The notes beneath the pieces were generated by a model, which ran no database searches, was not told where the DNA came from, and worked only from the letters and a program-made list of their open reading frames with translations. The translations under genes and the position numbers were made by a program. Shown one piece after another: positions 25,690-34,398 of a DNA stretch of 40,479 bases. This DNA is from UBA8529 sp964390565 (lineage in GTDB: Bacteria; Bacteroidota; Bacteroidia; Bacteroidales; Tenuifilaceae), in assembly GCA_964390565.1 (NCBI GenBank), contig CAYMII010000036.1, forward strand, positions 1-40,479, given 5' to 3'. Position 1 is the first letter of the stretch, and each line of letters begins with the position of its first letter.

Positions 25690-27120
25690 ATGTGGATAAA
25701 AAAATTATTATGCTTTATTTCAGTCAGTTTTTTCCTCTTTGTTCATGAACAGGGTCACGCACAAATAATAAATTACAGCGAAGCATTAAATTCTAACAAA
25801 GATACTTCATTACAATCTAGGACAAGAATTCTGCTAATGATTATCCATTCAAATTTTATGACCTGTGCTGATACGGGTAATTACGAGATGATCGAATACA
25901 TGCTTAAAAGGGGAGTTAACCCAAACTACTCTATAGAAAACGGAGTTACACCATTAATGCTTGCAGTCGATAATGGCCATTACAAAATATCAGAAATTCT
26001 TATCGAATACGGAGCAAATGTCAACTCCAAGCCCTATGATGGTAATACAGCAATATTTGCTGCAGTAAAAAATAATAACGATAGCATAGTGGAGCTATTA
26101 GTTAAAAATAATACCCAAATAAATGTAAAAAATGATCAAAACTTAACCCCTCTTCACTATGCAAGCGGTTTTGGATATCCATACTTGACTAGCTTTTTAA
26201 TTGAAAAAGGGGCAAGTATTAACGAAAAAGATTTAAATGGGAACACCCCGATAATGTGCTCAGTTTATGCAGGGGCAAATGTTTCGACAGATATTTTAAT
26301 CGAATCTGGTGCAGACGTAAATTTACCCGACAAAGATGGCAATACACCATTGATGGTAGCTGCTCAATTTAATGATACTGTGTTAATTGAAAAATTAATT
26401 AATGCTAAAGCAGATGTTAGATTGAAAAATAAAATGCAAAAAGATGCTTTAACAATTGCAATTGAAAACAGTTCGACTGAAGCATTTATTAAGTTATTTC
26501 CATTCATTGATAATTCGTTATACAATAATAACCTTCAAAGGGCAAAGGAATTTGGAAGCAATAAAATAGTCAATTATCTTTCATCCAAAGGAATACACTC
26601 AGAATTTAAGTTTATTATTAAAGGATTAAACTTTTACAGTGGATTTTCTGTAAGTAAAACCGATTTTATGCTCGATTTTGGAACTGGTATTCAAGAATTT
26701 TCAACAAATCTTATAATAAATTTAGGCTATAAATATAAGCCTATAACGAATAGAGTCTTAGTTTTAAGGGACAATGCATATTATCAATTATGGGAAAAAA
26801 GATATAGTATTTATTTATCAGTTCAATATCCGATACCTTTTAATCAATTTAACTCGTATGGGCAACTTGGAATAATTCCTGGATACAGCAATGAACTAAC
26901 ATGGAAATATTATAGAGGCTTCGATGCTGGCTCAGGATTAAAATATATTCCTACTCCTAGCCTTGGCATTTATTTCAAAAAAAAGAGTATTACTGCAATT
27001 GGTAAATGGGAGTTTGCAAATTATAATAAGGAGTTAGTAAGTGCAAATCGATTTTCGCTACAATTGATACTAACATTATCAAAAAGAAAACTAATTAAAC
27101 AAATAAACTGGTTAGATTAG
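25690..27120 (+). CDS. Exported ankyrin-repeat protein with C-terminal beta-barrel-like domain
   Basis: A 476-residue protein. The ATG at 25690 is preferred to one 60 bases upstream because it starts a signal peptide (MWIKKLLCFISVSFFLFV, cleaved near GHAQ). About six ankyrin repeats span residues 55-300, with clear copies such as NGVTPLMLAVDNGHYKISEIL, DGNTAIFAAVKNNN, NLTPLHYASGFGYP and DGNTPLMVAAQFND. From about residue 315 the sequence becomes strand-rich (LNFYSGFSVSKTDFMLDFG, later RFSLQLILTLSKR) and looks like a small outer-membrane barrel, with strong aromatic content. The ankyrin part would bind a protein partner, and if the barrel is real the repeats face the periplasm. The small lipoprotein gene starts two bases after the stop. 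The repeats are certain and the barrel is inferred. Confidence 0.8.
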   Translation: MWIKKLLCFISVSFFLFVHEQGHAQIINYSEALNSNKDTSLQSRTRILLMIIHSNFMTCADTGNYEMIEYMLKRGVNPNYSIENGVTPLMLAVDNGHYKISEILIEYGANVNSKPYDGNTAIFAAVKNNNDSIVELLVKNNTQINVKNDQNLTPLHYASGFGYPYLTSFLIEKGASINEKDLNGNTPIMCSVYAGANVSTDILIESGADVNLPDKDGNTPLMVAAQFNDTVLIEKLINAKADVRLKNKMQKDALTIAIENSSTEAFIKLFPFIDNSLYNNNLQRAKEFGSNKIVNYLSSKGIHSEFKFIIKGLNFYSGFSVSKTDFMLDFGTGIQEFSTNLIINLGYKYKPITNRVLVLRDNAYYQLWEKRYSIYLSVQYPIPFNQFNSYGQLGIIPGYSNELTWKYYRGFDAGSGLKYIPTPSLGIYFKKKSITAIGKWEFANYNKELVSANRFSLQLILTLSKRKLIKQINWLD

Positions 27121-27122
27121 AT

Positions 27123-27539
27123 ATGCGATACATAATAACACTTTTATTAATTATCGGTGCAATTTTTATTCCTTCATCATGTGAAGATTTAAATCTTTTT
27201 ATTGATTGTAGTAATTGCTTTCCAGATATAGGAGCCAAATACAATCTTAAAATTAGTGTATCCATAAATGCCGAAAATCAATTGGTCCCAATAACAGTAT
27301 ATAAAGGAACAATTGATAATGGTGAGGTAATTAGTACAGATTACACTTCTGAATCCACTTACTACTCAATACCAGTTAAATTTGGAGAATACTATTCAGC
27401 TGAAGCAAGATATAGAGATAAAGGAAGGGTTATATATGCCGTAGATGGTCGAAAACTTATTAAGAGTTATCATAAGAGCGGTTGTGATGAAGCATGCTAT
27501 GAAATAAATGGAGAAAAACTCGATTTAAGGCTTAAGTAA
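27123..27539 (+). CDS. Small lipoprotein of unknown function
   Basis: A 138-residue predicted lipoprotein. The signal peptide ends in IPSSC with the lipidated Cys20. The mature part carries cysteines in CSNC (near residues 29-32) and in SGCDEAC (near 119-125), which could form disulfides outside the cytoplasm. The middle is beta-rich (AKYNLKISVSINAENQLVPITVYKG). I recognise no family. It starts two bases after the ankyrin/barrel gene, so the two form an operon and probably act together at the outer membrane. A terminator follows at 27586-27608. Confidence 0.8.
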   Translation: MRYIITLLLIIGAIFIPSSCEDLNLFIDCSNCFPDIGAKYNLKISVSINAENQLVPITVYKGTIDNGEVISTDYTSESTYYSIPVKFGEYYSAEARYRDKGRVIYAVDGRKLIKSYHKSGCDEACYEINGEKLDLRLK

Positions 27540-27546
27540 TGGCTTG

Positions 27547-27594
27547 TTAATAGGTTAATAGGTTAATAGGTTAATAGGTTAATAGGTTAATAAC
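27547..27594. repeat. Tandem repeat, 8-bp unit TTAATAGG
   Basis: Five perfect TTAATAGG copies (27547-27586) and a sixth that reads TTAATAAC (27587-27594). The last copy supplies the 5' arm of the terminator at 27586-27608. Copy number is likely to vary between strains by slippage. Confidence 0.95.
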
Positions 27595-27608
27595 TTATTA
27601 ACTTTTTT
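27586..27608 (+). terminator. Terminator after the lipoprotein gene
   Basis: GTTAATA (27586-27592) pairs with TATTAAC (27596-27602) across a 3-nt loop, followed by six T. The stem is AT-rich. The upstream repeat copies offer alternative 5' arms. Confidence 0.65.
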
Positions 27609-27648
27609 GTTAATTTATCTCATCTTGTATTACGACTTATGCAATCGC

Positions 27649-28806
27649 TTAATCTAATACATGCGCCCCTTTTGAGATCTCAACCAAATAGAATTTAGGT
27701 AGTTTTCCAAATCTAAATTTAAACTTTTCGCCAACCTGCTCAATAAATGTATCAATTTGGTCCTTTGAGACTAGATTGATAGTACATCCACCAAACCCAC
27801 CTCCCATCATTCTAGAACCATAAACACCGCTAACAGAAGTCGAAGTTTCAACAAGCAAATCGAGCTCTTTACAGCTAACCTCGTAAAGTTTGCTCAAACC
27901 ATAATGAGTTTCGTACATCCTTTTACCAAATGTGTTGTAATCATCAATCTTTAGGGCATCACAAGCTTGATTGGTACGAATAATTTCCTCAACAACATAC
28001 TTACACCTATCAAAGACCTTAATATCAACCTTTGATTTTATTGCTTCAATTAAATCGAGATTGGCATCGCGTAAACTAGTAATGCTCGAATCTATTTTTT
28101 GAATTTCAAGTAAACCGGCATTACATTGCTGCCTACGAACATTATATTCTGATGATGCTAAATTGTGCTTAACACTTGTGTCGGCAAGAACTATCATTGT
28201 ATTCTCGGGATGAAATGGAATTCGCTCAAACTCCAATGAACGACAATCGACCTTAAGTAGAGTTTTCTCTTCACCTAATAGACTAGCAAACTGATCCATT
28301 ATGCCACATTGAACCCCAGCATGAATATTTTCGGCACGCTGACCAATAAGCGCAAGGTTGCGCCTGTCTATTTTAAAATCATAAATATAATTTAATGCTA
28401 AGGCAAATGCGCTCTCAAGCGCAGCTGATGATGAAAGACCAGCACCAAGAGGAATATCACCTGTAAAAACAGCATCAAAAGGCTTAACTGGATACCCATC
28501 TTTTATTAGCTCAATTACAACCCCAGCAATATACTTTGCCCAATGCGAATACAGATCTGAAATCTCATTCGGGCGAAACTGAACTTCACTATTATAATCA
28601 ATGGAGTATACTCTACACTTATCAATATTATTAGGTTTAATCTTTACTGCTATATATTTGCCAATTGAGCCAGGGAGAACAAACCCTTGATTATAATCAG
28701 TGTGCTCGCCGATAAGGTTAACCCTACCTGGGGCTTTTACAATCACCCCATTTGAGCCAAATCTCTTTGAAAACTCAACGTTTAACTTATTCTCTAATAG
28801 TTCCAT
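27649..28806 (-). CDS. galK: Galactokinase
   Basis: A 385-residue cytoplasmic GHMP kinase that phosphorylates alpha-D-galactose at C1 with ATP. The substrate motif is GRVNLIGEHTDYNQGFVLPG (near residues 27-46), the ATP loop is PLGAGLSSSAALES (near 120-133), and the third GHMP motif is MGGGFGGCTINLV near the C-terminus. The length is standard. The gene starts two bases after the aldose 1-epimerase stop and is the last gene of the gntR-lacZ-galM-galK operon, in pathway order with the mutarotase that makes its alpha anomer. The next Leloir enzymes (galT, galE) are not in the window. Confidence 0.97.
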   Translation of the reverse strand: MELLENKLNVEFSKRFGSNGVIVKAPGRVNLIGEHTDYNQGFVLPGSIGKYIAVKIKPNNIDKCRVYSIDYNSEVQFRPNEISDLYSHWAKYIAGVVIELIKDGYPVKPFDAVFTGDIPLGAGLSSSAALESAFALALNYIYDFKIDRRNLALIGQRAENIHAGVQCGIMDQFASLLGEEKTLLKVDCRSLEFERIPFHPENTMIVLADTSVKHNLASSEYNVRRQQCNAGLLEIQKIDSSITSLRDANLDLIEAIKSKVDIKVFDRCKYVVEEIIRTNQACDALKIDDYNTFGKRMYETHYGLSKLYEVSCKELDLLVETSTSVSGVYGSRMMGGGFGGCTINLVSKDQIDTFIEQVGEKFKFRFGKLPKFYLVEISKGAHVLD

Positions 28807-28808
28807 AA

Positions 28809-29873
28809 TTATCGTATTAAGAATTTAAATACTATGGTTTCGTGATACTTATTATTTTGATCATAAACGATGCTTTCAAAATTTGGATGATTTGGTGCAT
28901 CTGGAAAGTAAGATGGTTCAATACAAAATGATGAATGTTTACCGTTTATTCCACCATACCCTGTTGGGAAAATGGTATCTAAAAAATTACTTGTATAAAA
29001 TTGAAAGCCCGGCAAAGTTGAAAATACCTGCAAAACTCTTCCTGATATTGGTTCCTCAACCTCAGCCATAAGGTTTAATTCTTTAGGTTGATAATTATCG
29101 AGCACCAAAAACTGATCGTAACCACAAGTATTCACAATGGGTTTTATCTGATCATTAATATTAGCGCCTATCTCTTTAGATTCTCTAAAATCTAGAGGTG
29201 TGTTTTCAACATCCAATAGTTTTCCTGTTGGGATAAGGTTGCCATCAGCCTCAAGGAAGCAGTTTGTGTAAAATATAGCCTTATGCTTATAGATATTCTC
29301 GCAGTAGATAGGATTTAAGTTGAAGTAGGCATGATTGGTTAAATTGACAAGAGTGGGTTTATCTGCTGTTGCTTCAAAATCAATTCGCACAGAATTATCG
29401 TTTTGTAAAGTATACTTAACAACAACGTTAAGATTGCCTGGATATCCTTGATCTCCATCGGGACTAATCAATCGAAACGAAATGCTTGGCTCATTTGAAT
29501 CATCAGAAACTTCATGAACATCCCACAAAATGGAATCAAAACCAATGTTTCCGCCATGCAGGTGGTTTTCTCCTTGATTTTTTGCAACAATAACTTTTCT
29601 TCCGTTAAGATCAAAACTACCATTAGCAATCCGGTTTGTAACCCTTCCAATAGTTGCTCCAAGGTATTTATGCCCAATCAAATAGTGTTCAAAGTTTTTA
29701 TACCCTAAAACCACATTGTCGCGTTTTCCATCCTTATCGGGAACTTGAATTGAAATAATCTTTGCACCATAGTTTGTAACCTGCAACATTACTCTATTTG
29801 AATTTTCAATTGTAAAAATGTAAGCAGGTTTACCATCTGGCATATTGCCAAAGATTCTTTTATCTACAACCAT
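28809..29873 (-). CDS. galM: Aldose 1-epimerase (galactose mutarotase)
   Basis: A 354-residue enzyme that interconverts alpha and beta anomers of galactose or glucose. The catalytic His is in LVNLTNHAYFNL and the catalytic Glu in FCIEPSYFPDAPNHP. NYGAKIISIQVPDKDGK near the N-terminus is also typical. There is no signal peptide, so it works in the cytoplasm on the beta-galactose taken up after LacZ cleavage. Its start codon overlaps the lacZ stop by one base (TAATG), and galK follows two bases after its own stop, so the three are translationally coupled. Confidence 0.96.
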   Translation of the reverse strand: MVVDKRIFGNMPDGKPAYIFTIENSNRVMLQVTNYGAKIISIQVPDKDGKRDNVVLGYKNFEHYLIGHKYLGATIGRVTNRIANGSFDLNGRKVIVAKNQGENHLHGGNIGFDSILWDVHEVSDDSNEPSISFRLISPDGDQGYPGNLNVVVKYTLQNDNSVRIDFEATADKPTLVNLTNHAYFNLNPIYCENIYKHKAIFYTNCFLEADGNLIPTGKLLDVENTPLDFRESKEIGANINDQIKPIVNTCGYDQFLVLDNYQPKELNLMAEVEEPISGRVLQVFSTLPGFQFYTSNFLDTIFPTGYGGINGKHSSFCIEPSYFPDAPNHPNFESIVYDQNNKYHETIVFKFLIR

Positions 29874-32800
29874 TACTGCTGTTTATTAAAATATGAATTG
29901 TTTGGGTTTGTAGTTTTAAGATCATAAGGAAGTATCCTAAAACTGTAATTGTAGTTACGAGGTAAAAGATTATATCGAGCATGACTTTTTGCTCCCCATG
30001 TATTATCACCTCCTACACCCATTTGTTTATAATCAACACAAAGGCTAATCTGATCTTCAGGGGTTATTGAACCTCCATGAATCCTTTTGTTTAAACCCGG
30101 AATATATGTAATCCTTTCAGGATCGAACTGCTGAGCATTTGCAAAAACGGTTGGTTCGCCAAGTATAAGAATTCCTTTTCCAGAATTATTGTACAAAGCT
30201 AGCCATCTTACATCGGTTTTATTTCCTGTTTCCTGAGCCCTTACATAATGGTGATATTGCTCCCAAACGGTTGATTTATAAACACCAACGGCAGCACTCT
30301 CGTTCCTATCCCAGTAGTTCTCGTGAGGTCCACGACCATACCATTCGATATTGTGATATTCACTGGGAAGGAAAGCAATCATCCCAAATTTGGGCATTTC
30401 AGAAACTTGTTCATCTCCAGCAATAAAGTTGTTATCAACCTTAATCTCCCCATCAGCAAAGAAAGTGTAAGAGGTTATAAGTTTACTTTTACCAGCCCTA
30501 ATAGCAAATTGAACATCAATATTGACACTGTTTTGATTCTGCTTTACTTTGAAATCAATCAACTTACGCTCATCGCCAGCCTTGTACCATTCACGACAAC
30601 GGAATGGTTGGTTATTGCCCAAATCATTATCGGTTGATGGGCGCCAAAAGTTGGGTTTAAATCCTTTAGATAAAACGACTTTACCGCTATACTTTAGCTC
30701 TTCAATCATTCCTTGTTCTTTAGAGAAAGTGCAATTGAACTTCTCGCTTGATATCTGAACATCAGTTTCTGATTCGCTATAATTTACAATGCCCTTTGGT
30801 TGTTGAACATTGAATAGATTGATAGTTGGGTCGGTTAGTTCAATTTGATCCCAAGCAACCTCAAAACCCTTAAGAATTAGGTTATTATCACCCTTAGCAA
30901 AAGCAATAAATCGAACAAAAGCCTCACCTTTGGCAGCATTAGGCAATTTTAAGGTAAAAAACATTTTACTTTTTGGTTTCACCATAGGCAAAACCAAATC
31001 ACCAGATTGTGTAATAACCCCATTTACAATGTATTCGTACCTAAAATTGAAATTATTTAAATTGATAAATTGATACTTATTTTTGACCTCAAATAGCCCA
31101 CGACTTATATCAACAGCCTTAAAAGTGATATTTTGATAGACCTTTTTTACCTCCAATGCATGAGGGTGGAAACTTCTGTCGGCAGCAATCAATCCATTAG
31201 TGCAGAAGTTAGAATCATTGGGGAATACAGCATCTCCCATGTCACCGCCGAATGCCCATATTTTATTTCCGGCGCTATCCTTTCGCGCATAGGCTTGGTC
31301 AACCCAATCCCATATAAAACCACCTTGAAGCAAATCGTAATCCTCAATGATTTTCCAATAATCGGCGAAGTTGCCCCCGCTATTGCCCATTGAATGCTCG
31401 TATTCACACATTATCAAAGGACGATTCTGAACTACATTGGCATATGCAATCAACTTCTCGAAACGTGGATACATTGGACAAAAGATATCGGTATGCTCTG
31501 CTTTATCGCATCCTTCGTACTGAACAGGTCGGCTCGAATCACGTTTCTTCATCCATTTGTACATAGATACAAAGTTGTGGCCATCGCCCGATTCGTTCCC
31601 CATTGACCAGATGATAATACTAGGGTGGTTTTTATCGCGCTCAACCATTCGAATGGCCCTATCGAGATAAGTCTTTTCCCAATCAGGATGCTGGCTTAAA
31701 TAATCGATTCCATATTTTGTTGAAGCCAATCCATGTGTTTCGAGGTTGGCTTCATCAACCACATACAAGCCAAACCTATCGCAAAGCGATAGAAAATATG
31801 GATCGTTTGGATAGTGGGATGTACGAACAGCATTGATATTAAGCTTTTTCATCAGTTCAATATCTTTGAGCATCAATTCGTGTGTAACAACTCTCCCAGT
31901 TAAAGGATCATGATCGTGACGGTTAACGCCTTTAATCATTATGGGTACTCCATTAACCAAAAGTTGACTACCCTTAATTTCGACCTTTCGAAAACCAACA
32001 TCAGAGCCCATCCAATAGGTTTCGTTTGTATTTGATGAGGTAACCTTGATTAGTAATCGGTAAAGATTTGGCGTTTCGGCAGTCCACTTATCAACGTTAT
32101 TAATGGTAGTAACGAAGTTTATTGAGGTTGTATCTTTCGTAAAATCAGATACAGCCTTACTTTCCTCAAAAACAATTGAATTAGTCTTATCGATTAATGA
32201 TAACTTTACTTGAATATTACTCTGTTTTTCTAGGTTAACTAAGTTCAGATCAATCTTGAACAAACCATTGGTATAAGTGCTATCTATAGTTTGATGTACA
32301 AAGAAATCGCTAATGTGAACCTTTGGAAGAGCATATATAAACACATCGCGCTCTAAACCGCTAACACGCCAAAAATCTTGACTTTCGAGATAGCTAGCAT
32401 CGCTATATCTATATAACTCTAGGGCCATAATATTCTTACCAACTTTAACAAATGGCGTAATATCAAACTCTATTGGTGTTTTGCTTCCCTTTCCAAATCC
32501 AACCTTTTCGCCATTAACCCAGCAATATGCTGCAGAATTAACAGACCCAAGGTGAAGTATCAACCTCTTTCCTTCCCATTTTTCATCAATCACAAACTCC
32601 TTTAAATATGAGCCTACTGGATTATCGTTCTTATCTACTTTAGGAGGATTCGCCTCAAATGTGTACTCCTCATCTAAGTAGCGAGGAATTCCATAACCTT
32701 GCAACTCCATTAAACCAGGAACCTTAATACTATCCCAACCTTGAGCGTTATAACTTAACTTATAAAAATCGGTAGGCCGATCAGATGGCTTTGGCGACCA

Positions 32801-33010
32801 ATGGAAAACCCACTTACCGTTCAATGACAGAACATCGGCATTTAAATCGACATTATTTAAGGCCGATAAGCTATCGGAATATGGTAAAAACCAAGTGTGG
32901 GGCTTAACAGCATTAACATTTAACAATTGAGGGTTCTCAATATCGCTTTTGGAACAACTGCTTATAATTGTTACAATGGCTAAAATGAATAGTATTCTTC
33001 CTTTAAGCAT
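29873..33010 (-). CDS. lacZ: Lipoprotein beta-galactosidase, GH2
   Basis: A 1045-residue glycoside hydrolase releasing terminal beta-galactose. An N-terminal lipobox (TIISSC, Cys19) makes it a periplasmic or surface lipoprotein, unlike cytoplasmic E. coli LacZ. The order is sugar-binding jelly roll, Ig-like domain, TIM barrel, Ig-like domain and the Bgal small-chain domain, the full LacZ layout. The acid/base is Glu473 in MGNESGDGH and the nucleophile Glu536 in CEYEHSMGNS, matching E. coli Glu461 and Glu537. FKPNFWRPSTDNDLG and WYGRGPHENYWDR mark the C-terminal domain. It lies 10 bases downstream of the gntR gene and overlaps galM by one base. Confidence 0.95.
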   Translation of the reverse strand: MLKGRILFILAIVTIISSCSKSDIENPQLLNVNAVKPHTWFLPYSDSLSALNNVDLNADVLSLNGKWVFHWSPKPSDRPTDFYKLSYNAQGWDSIKVPGLMELQGYGIPRYLDEEYTFEANPPKVDKNDNPVGSYLKEFVIDEKWEGKRLILHLGSVNSAAYCWVNGEKVGFGKGSKTPIEFDITPFVKVGKNIMALELYRYSDASYLESQDFWRVSGLERDVFIYALPKVHISDFFVHQTIDSTYTNGLFKIDLNLVNLEKQSNIQVKLSLIDKTNSIVFEESKAVSDFTKDTTSINFVTTINNVDKWTAETPNLYRLLIKVTSSNTNETYWMGSDVGFRKVEIKGSQLLVNGVPIMIKGVNRHDHDPLTGRVVTHELMLKDIELMKKLNINAVRTSHYPNDPYFLSLCDRFGLYVVDEANLETHGLASTKYGIDYLSQHPDWEKTYLDRAIRMVERDKNHPSIIIWSMGNESGDGHNFVSMYKWMKKRDSSRPVQYEGCDKAEHTDIFCPMYPRFEKLIAYANVVQNRPLIMCEYEHSMGNSGGNFADYWKIIEDYDLLQGGFIWDWVDQAYARKDSAGNKIWAFGGDMGDAVFPNDSNFCTNGLIAADRSFHPHALEVKKVYQNITFKAVDISRGLFEVKNKYQFINLNNFNFRYEYIVNGVITQSGDLVLPMVKPKSKMFFTLKLPNAAKGEAFVRFIAFAKGDNNLILKGFEVAWDQIELTDPTINLFNVQQPKGIVNYSESETDVQISSEKFNCTFSKEQGMIEELKYSGKVVLSKGFKPNFWRPSTDNDLGNNQPFRCREWYKAGDERKLIDFKVKQNQNSVNIDVQFAIRAGKSKLITSYTFFADGEIKVDNNFIAGDEQVSEMPKFGMIAFLPSEYHNIEWYGRGPHENYWDRNESAAVGVYKSTVWEQYHHYVRAQETGNKTDVRWLALYNNSGKGILILGEPTVFANAQQFDPERITYIPGLNKRIHGGSITPEDQISLCVDYKQMGVGGDNTWGAKSHARYNLLPRNYNYSFRILPYDLKTTNPNNSYFNKQQ

Positions 33011-33020
33011 AAATCAAGTA

Positions 33021-34025
33021 TTATAAAGATGCTCTTACAATTAACGACGATGGATTCTCTATTTGAACGTTACGCTTTTTAAGTACGAGTTCAGCAAGTT
33101 TTCTGCCCATCTCCTTGAAATCGGTTGAAATGGTTGTAATCCCCTCGCCTACTACCTCTTTTAATGAAGTATCGTTATAGGAAATTAGTCCAATATCCTC
33201 ACCTAACCTCAACCCCGCCTTTTTAACATCCTTAACTAGCTTAACAAGGTGCTCGTCGCTGATGGCAATAAAGGCATCGCCTTTAATCAGTTTTCGATTT
33301 TGATAATCGTTAACCAATTCATAGGCAATATCATTCTCTTTGCAGAACCTTAAAAACCCCTTGTATTGCCCTTCGGGCTCTTTGCCACCGGGGTAAATCA
33401 TTATTAACCTATTATACTTTTTAAGGTAGTTTATACCTGACATTAGAGCATTATAAACATCTTGCTCAAAATTCTGATAGATTGATGGGAAATGACCTTT
33501 TAACTCATCGCTTATTTGGTCTAGTATTAGCACCCTTCCACTGATTTCTTCAAGCAAAGGTAGCACGTTCTGAAATTTGGCAGGCATGATAACGTATGAT
33601 GTGTATTTACCATTATTATCCCTAATCAAATCCTCAAAAACCTTTCGATTGAAGTGATGAAAGTAGATTTCAACCACTGCTTTTCCCTGTAGAGCCTTCA
33701 TGAATGAGTTGTACAAATCCTCCTTAAACCCATTAAACTCATCGAAAAGCAGGAAAACACGGTGGCTCATCTCGATATTTGTACTCTCGATATAATAGCC
33801 TTTACCAGGTAATGACGATAAAACACCTTTCGCCTTAAGCTCATTATAGGCCATCATCACTGTATCACGCGAAAGGTTTCGTCGAGTGCAAATTGCATTT
33901 ATAGATGGAAGATGATCACCTTTGGCAAGTTTCCCATCATCAATACCCTTAATAATAGCATTTACTATCTGCTTATACTTAGGGATGCACTGCTTGTCGT
34001 TGATTTGAATAAGATCGATGCCCAT
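33021..34025 (-). CDS. GntR-type regulator with LacI-like effector domain
   Basis: A 334-residue repressor or activator. Residues 12-80 form the GntR winged helix (KYKQIVNAIIKGIDDGKLAKG, then SINAICTRRNLSRDTVMMAYNELKAKGVL and LPGKGYYI). From residue 90 the protein has a periplasmic-binding-protein/LacI fold, ending in DIGLISYNDTSLKEVVGEGITTIS and GRKLAELVL as in LacI relatives. The effector is probably galactose or a galactoside, judged from the genes below it. It is the first gene of the gntR-lacZ-galM-galK operon. A palindrome at 34032-34051, six bases upstream of its start codon and next to the -7 box, suggests that it represses its own operon. Confidence 0.92.
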   Translation of the reverse strand: MGIDLIQINDKQCIPKYKQIVNAIIKGIDDGKLAKGDHLPSINAICTRRNLSRDTVMMAYNELKAKGVLSSLPGKGYYIESTNIEMSHRVFLLFDEFNGFKEDLYNSFMKALQGKAVVEIYFHHFNRKVFEDLIRDNNGKYTSYVIMPAKFQNVLPLLEEISGRVLILDQISDELKGHFPSIYQNFEQDVYNALMSGINYLKKYNRLIMIYPGGKEPEGQYKGFLRFCKENDIAYELVNDYQNRKLIKGDAFIAISDEHLVKLVKDVKKAGLRLGEDIGLISYNDTSLKEVVGEGITTISTDFKEMGRKLAELVLKKRNVQIENPSSLIVRASL

Positions 34026-34031
34026 AACTTA

Positions 34032-34051
34032 CTACTAGTTGGTACTGGTAG
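34032..34051 (-). promoter_or_regulatory. Probable operator of the GntR-type regulator
   Basis: CTACTAGT (34032-34039) and ACTGGTAG (34044-34051) are inverted copies with one mismatch and a 4-base spacer. The site lies immediately downstream of the -7 box and covers the expected transcription start, the classic position for a repressor site. I see no second copy upstream of the symporter or GH63 genes. Confidence 0.6.
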
Positions 34052-34052
34052 G

Positions 34053-34084
34053 TAAAATTAGAGCATTTTTAATTTAATTGCAAA
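34053..34084 (-). promoter_or_regulatory. Promoter of the gntR-lacZ-galM-galK operon
   Basis: On the minus strand the -33 box TTTG (34081-34084) and the -7 box TAATTTTA (34053-34060, one mismatch to TAnnTTTG) are separated by exactly 20 bases. The start would be near 34046, inside the palindrome, about 20 bases before the ATG at 34025. Confidence 0.6.
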
Positions 34085-34104
34085 CAAATCCTACCACTTT
34101 TTTA

Positions 34105-34141
34105 AAAAGAAAAATCTTGGATCCATTTCTGAACCCAAGAT
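34105..34141 (-). terminator. Terminator after the symporter/small membrane protein unit
   Basis: On the minus strand ATCTTGG (34141 back to 34135, as ATCTTGGG) pairs with CCAAGAT (34120 back to 34114) over 7 bp with a 14-nt loop, followed by TTTTTCTTTTT. It separates the symporter unit from the gntR operon promoter. Confidence 0.6.
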
Positions 34142-34183
34142 CTTACAAACCTTAAAATCAAATATTTACACCAATTAAAAAAT

Positions 34184-34387
34184 TTACTTCACCTTACTTT
34201 TGCGAGCCAAAAATAGCATCACTCCTCCGAAAACGAGCATCAATAAGCCCATCCAAAGGTTAATATTAATTGATAGCGATTTTGCATACATCGCAGTATC
34301 GGAATTTGTGAATAGCCCAAAGATGGTAATGATCAAACCTATGATTGAAAACATCAACCCAATTGGAATACGAATATCTAGTCCCAT
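34184..34387 (-). CDS. Small two-helix membrane protein next to the symporter
   Basis: A 67-residue protein. The ATG at 34387 (MGLDIRIPIGLMFSIIG) gives two membrane helices (about residues 8-26 and 45-61) and a basic C-terminal tail (RKSKVK). An in-frame TTG far upstream would overlap the symporter gene and adds a Cys-rich segment, so it is rejected. It starts 11 bases after the symporter stop. Short proteins of this form commonly accompany SSS symporters in Bacteroidota, and a role as accessory subunit or assembly factor is a guess. Confidence 0.75.
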   Translation of the reverse strand: MGLDIRIPIGLMFSIIGLIITIFGLFTNSDTAMYAKSLSININLWMGLLMLVFGGVMLFLARKSKVK

Positions 34388-34398
34388 AATTTTTCCTC

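Noticed and set aside
27547..27594. TTAATAGG repeats as a CRISPR or iteron array
   Set aside because: The unit is 8 bp with no spacers, and no rep or cas gene is near; it is a simple tandem repeat.
30323..30758. Plus-strand frames of 69-104 codons inside lacZ
   Set aside because: They lie antisense within a fully conserved gene and show no domain or start signal.
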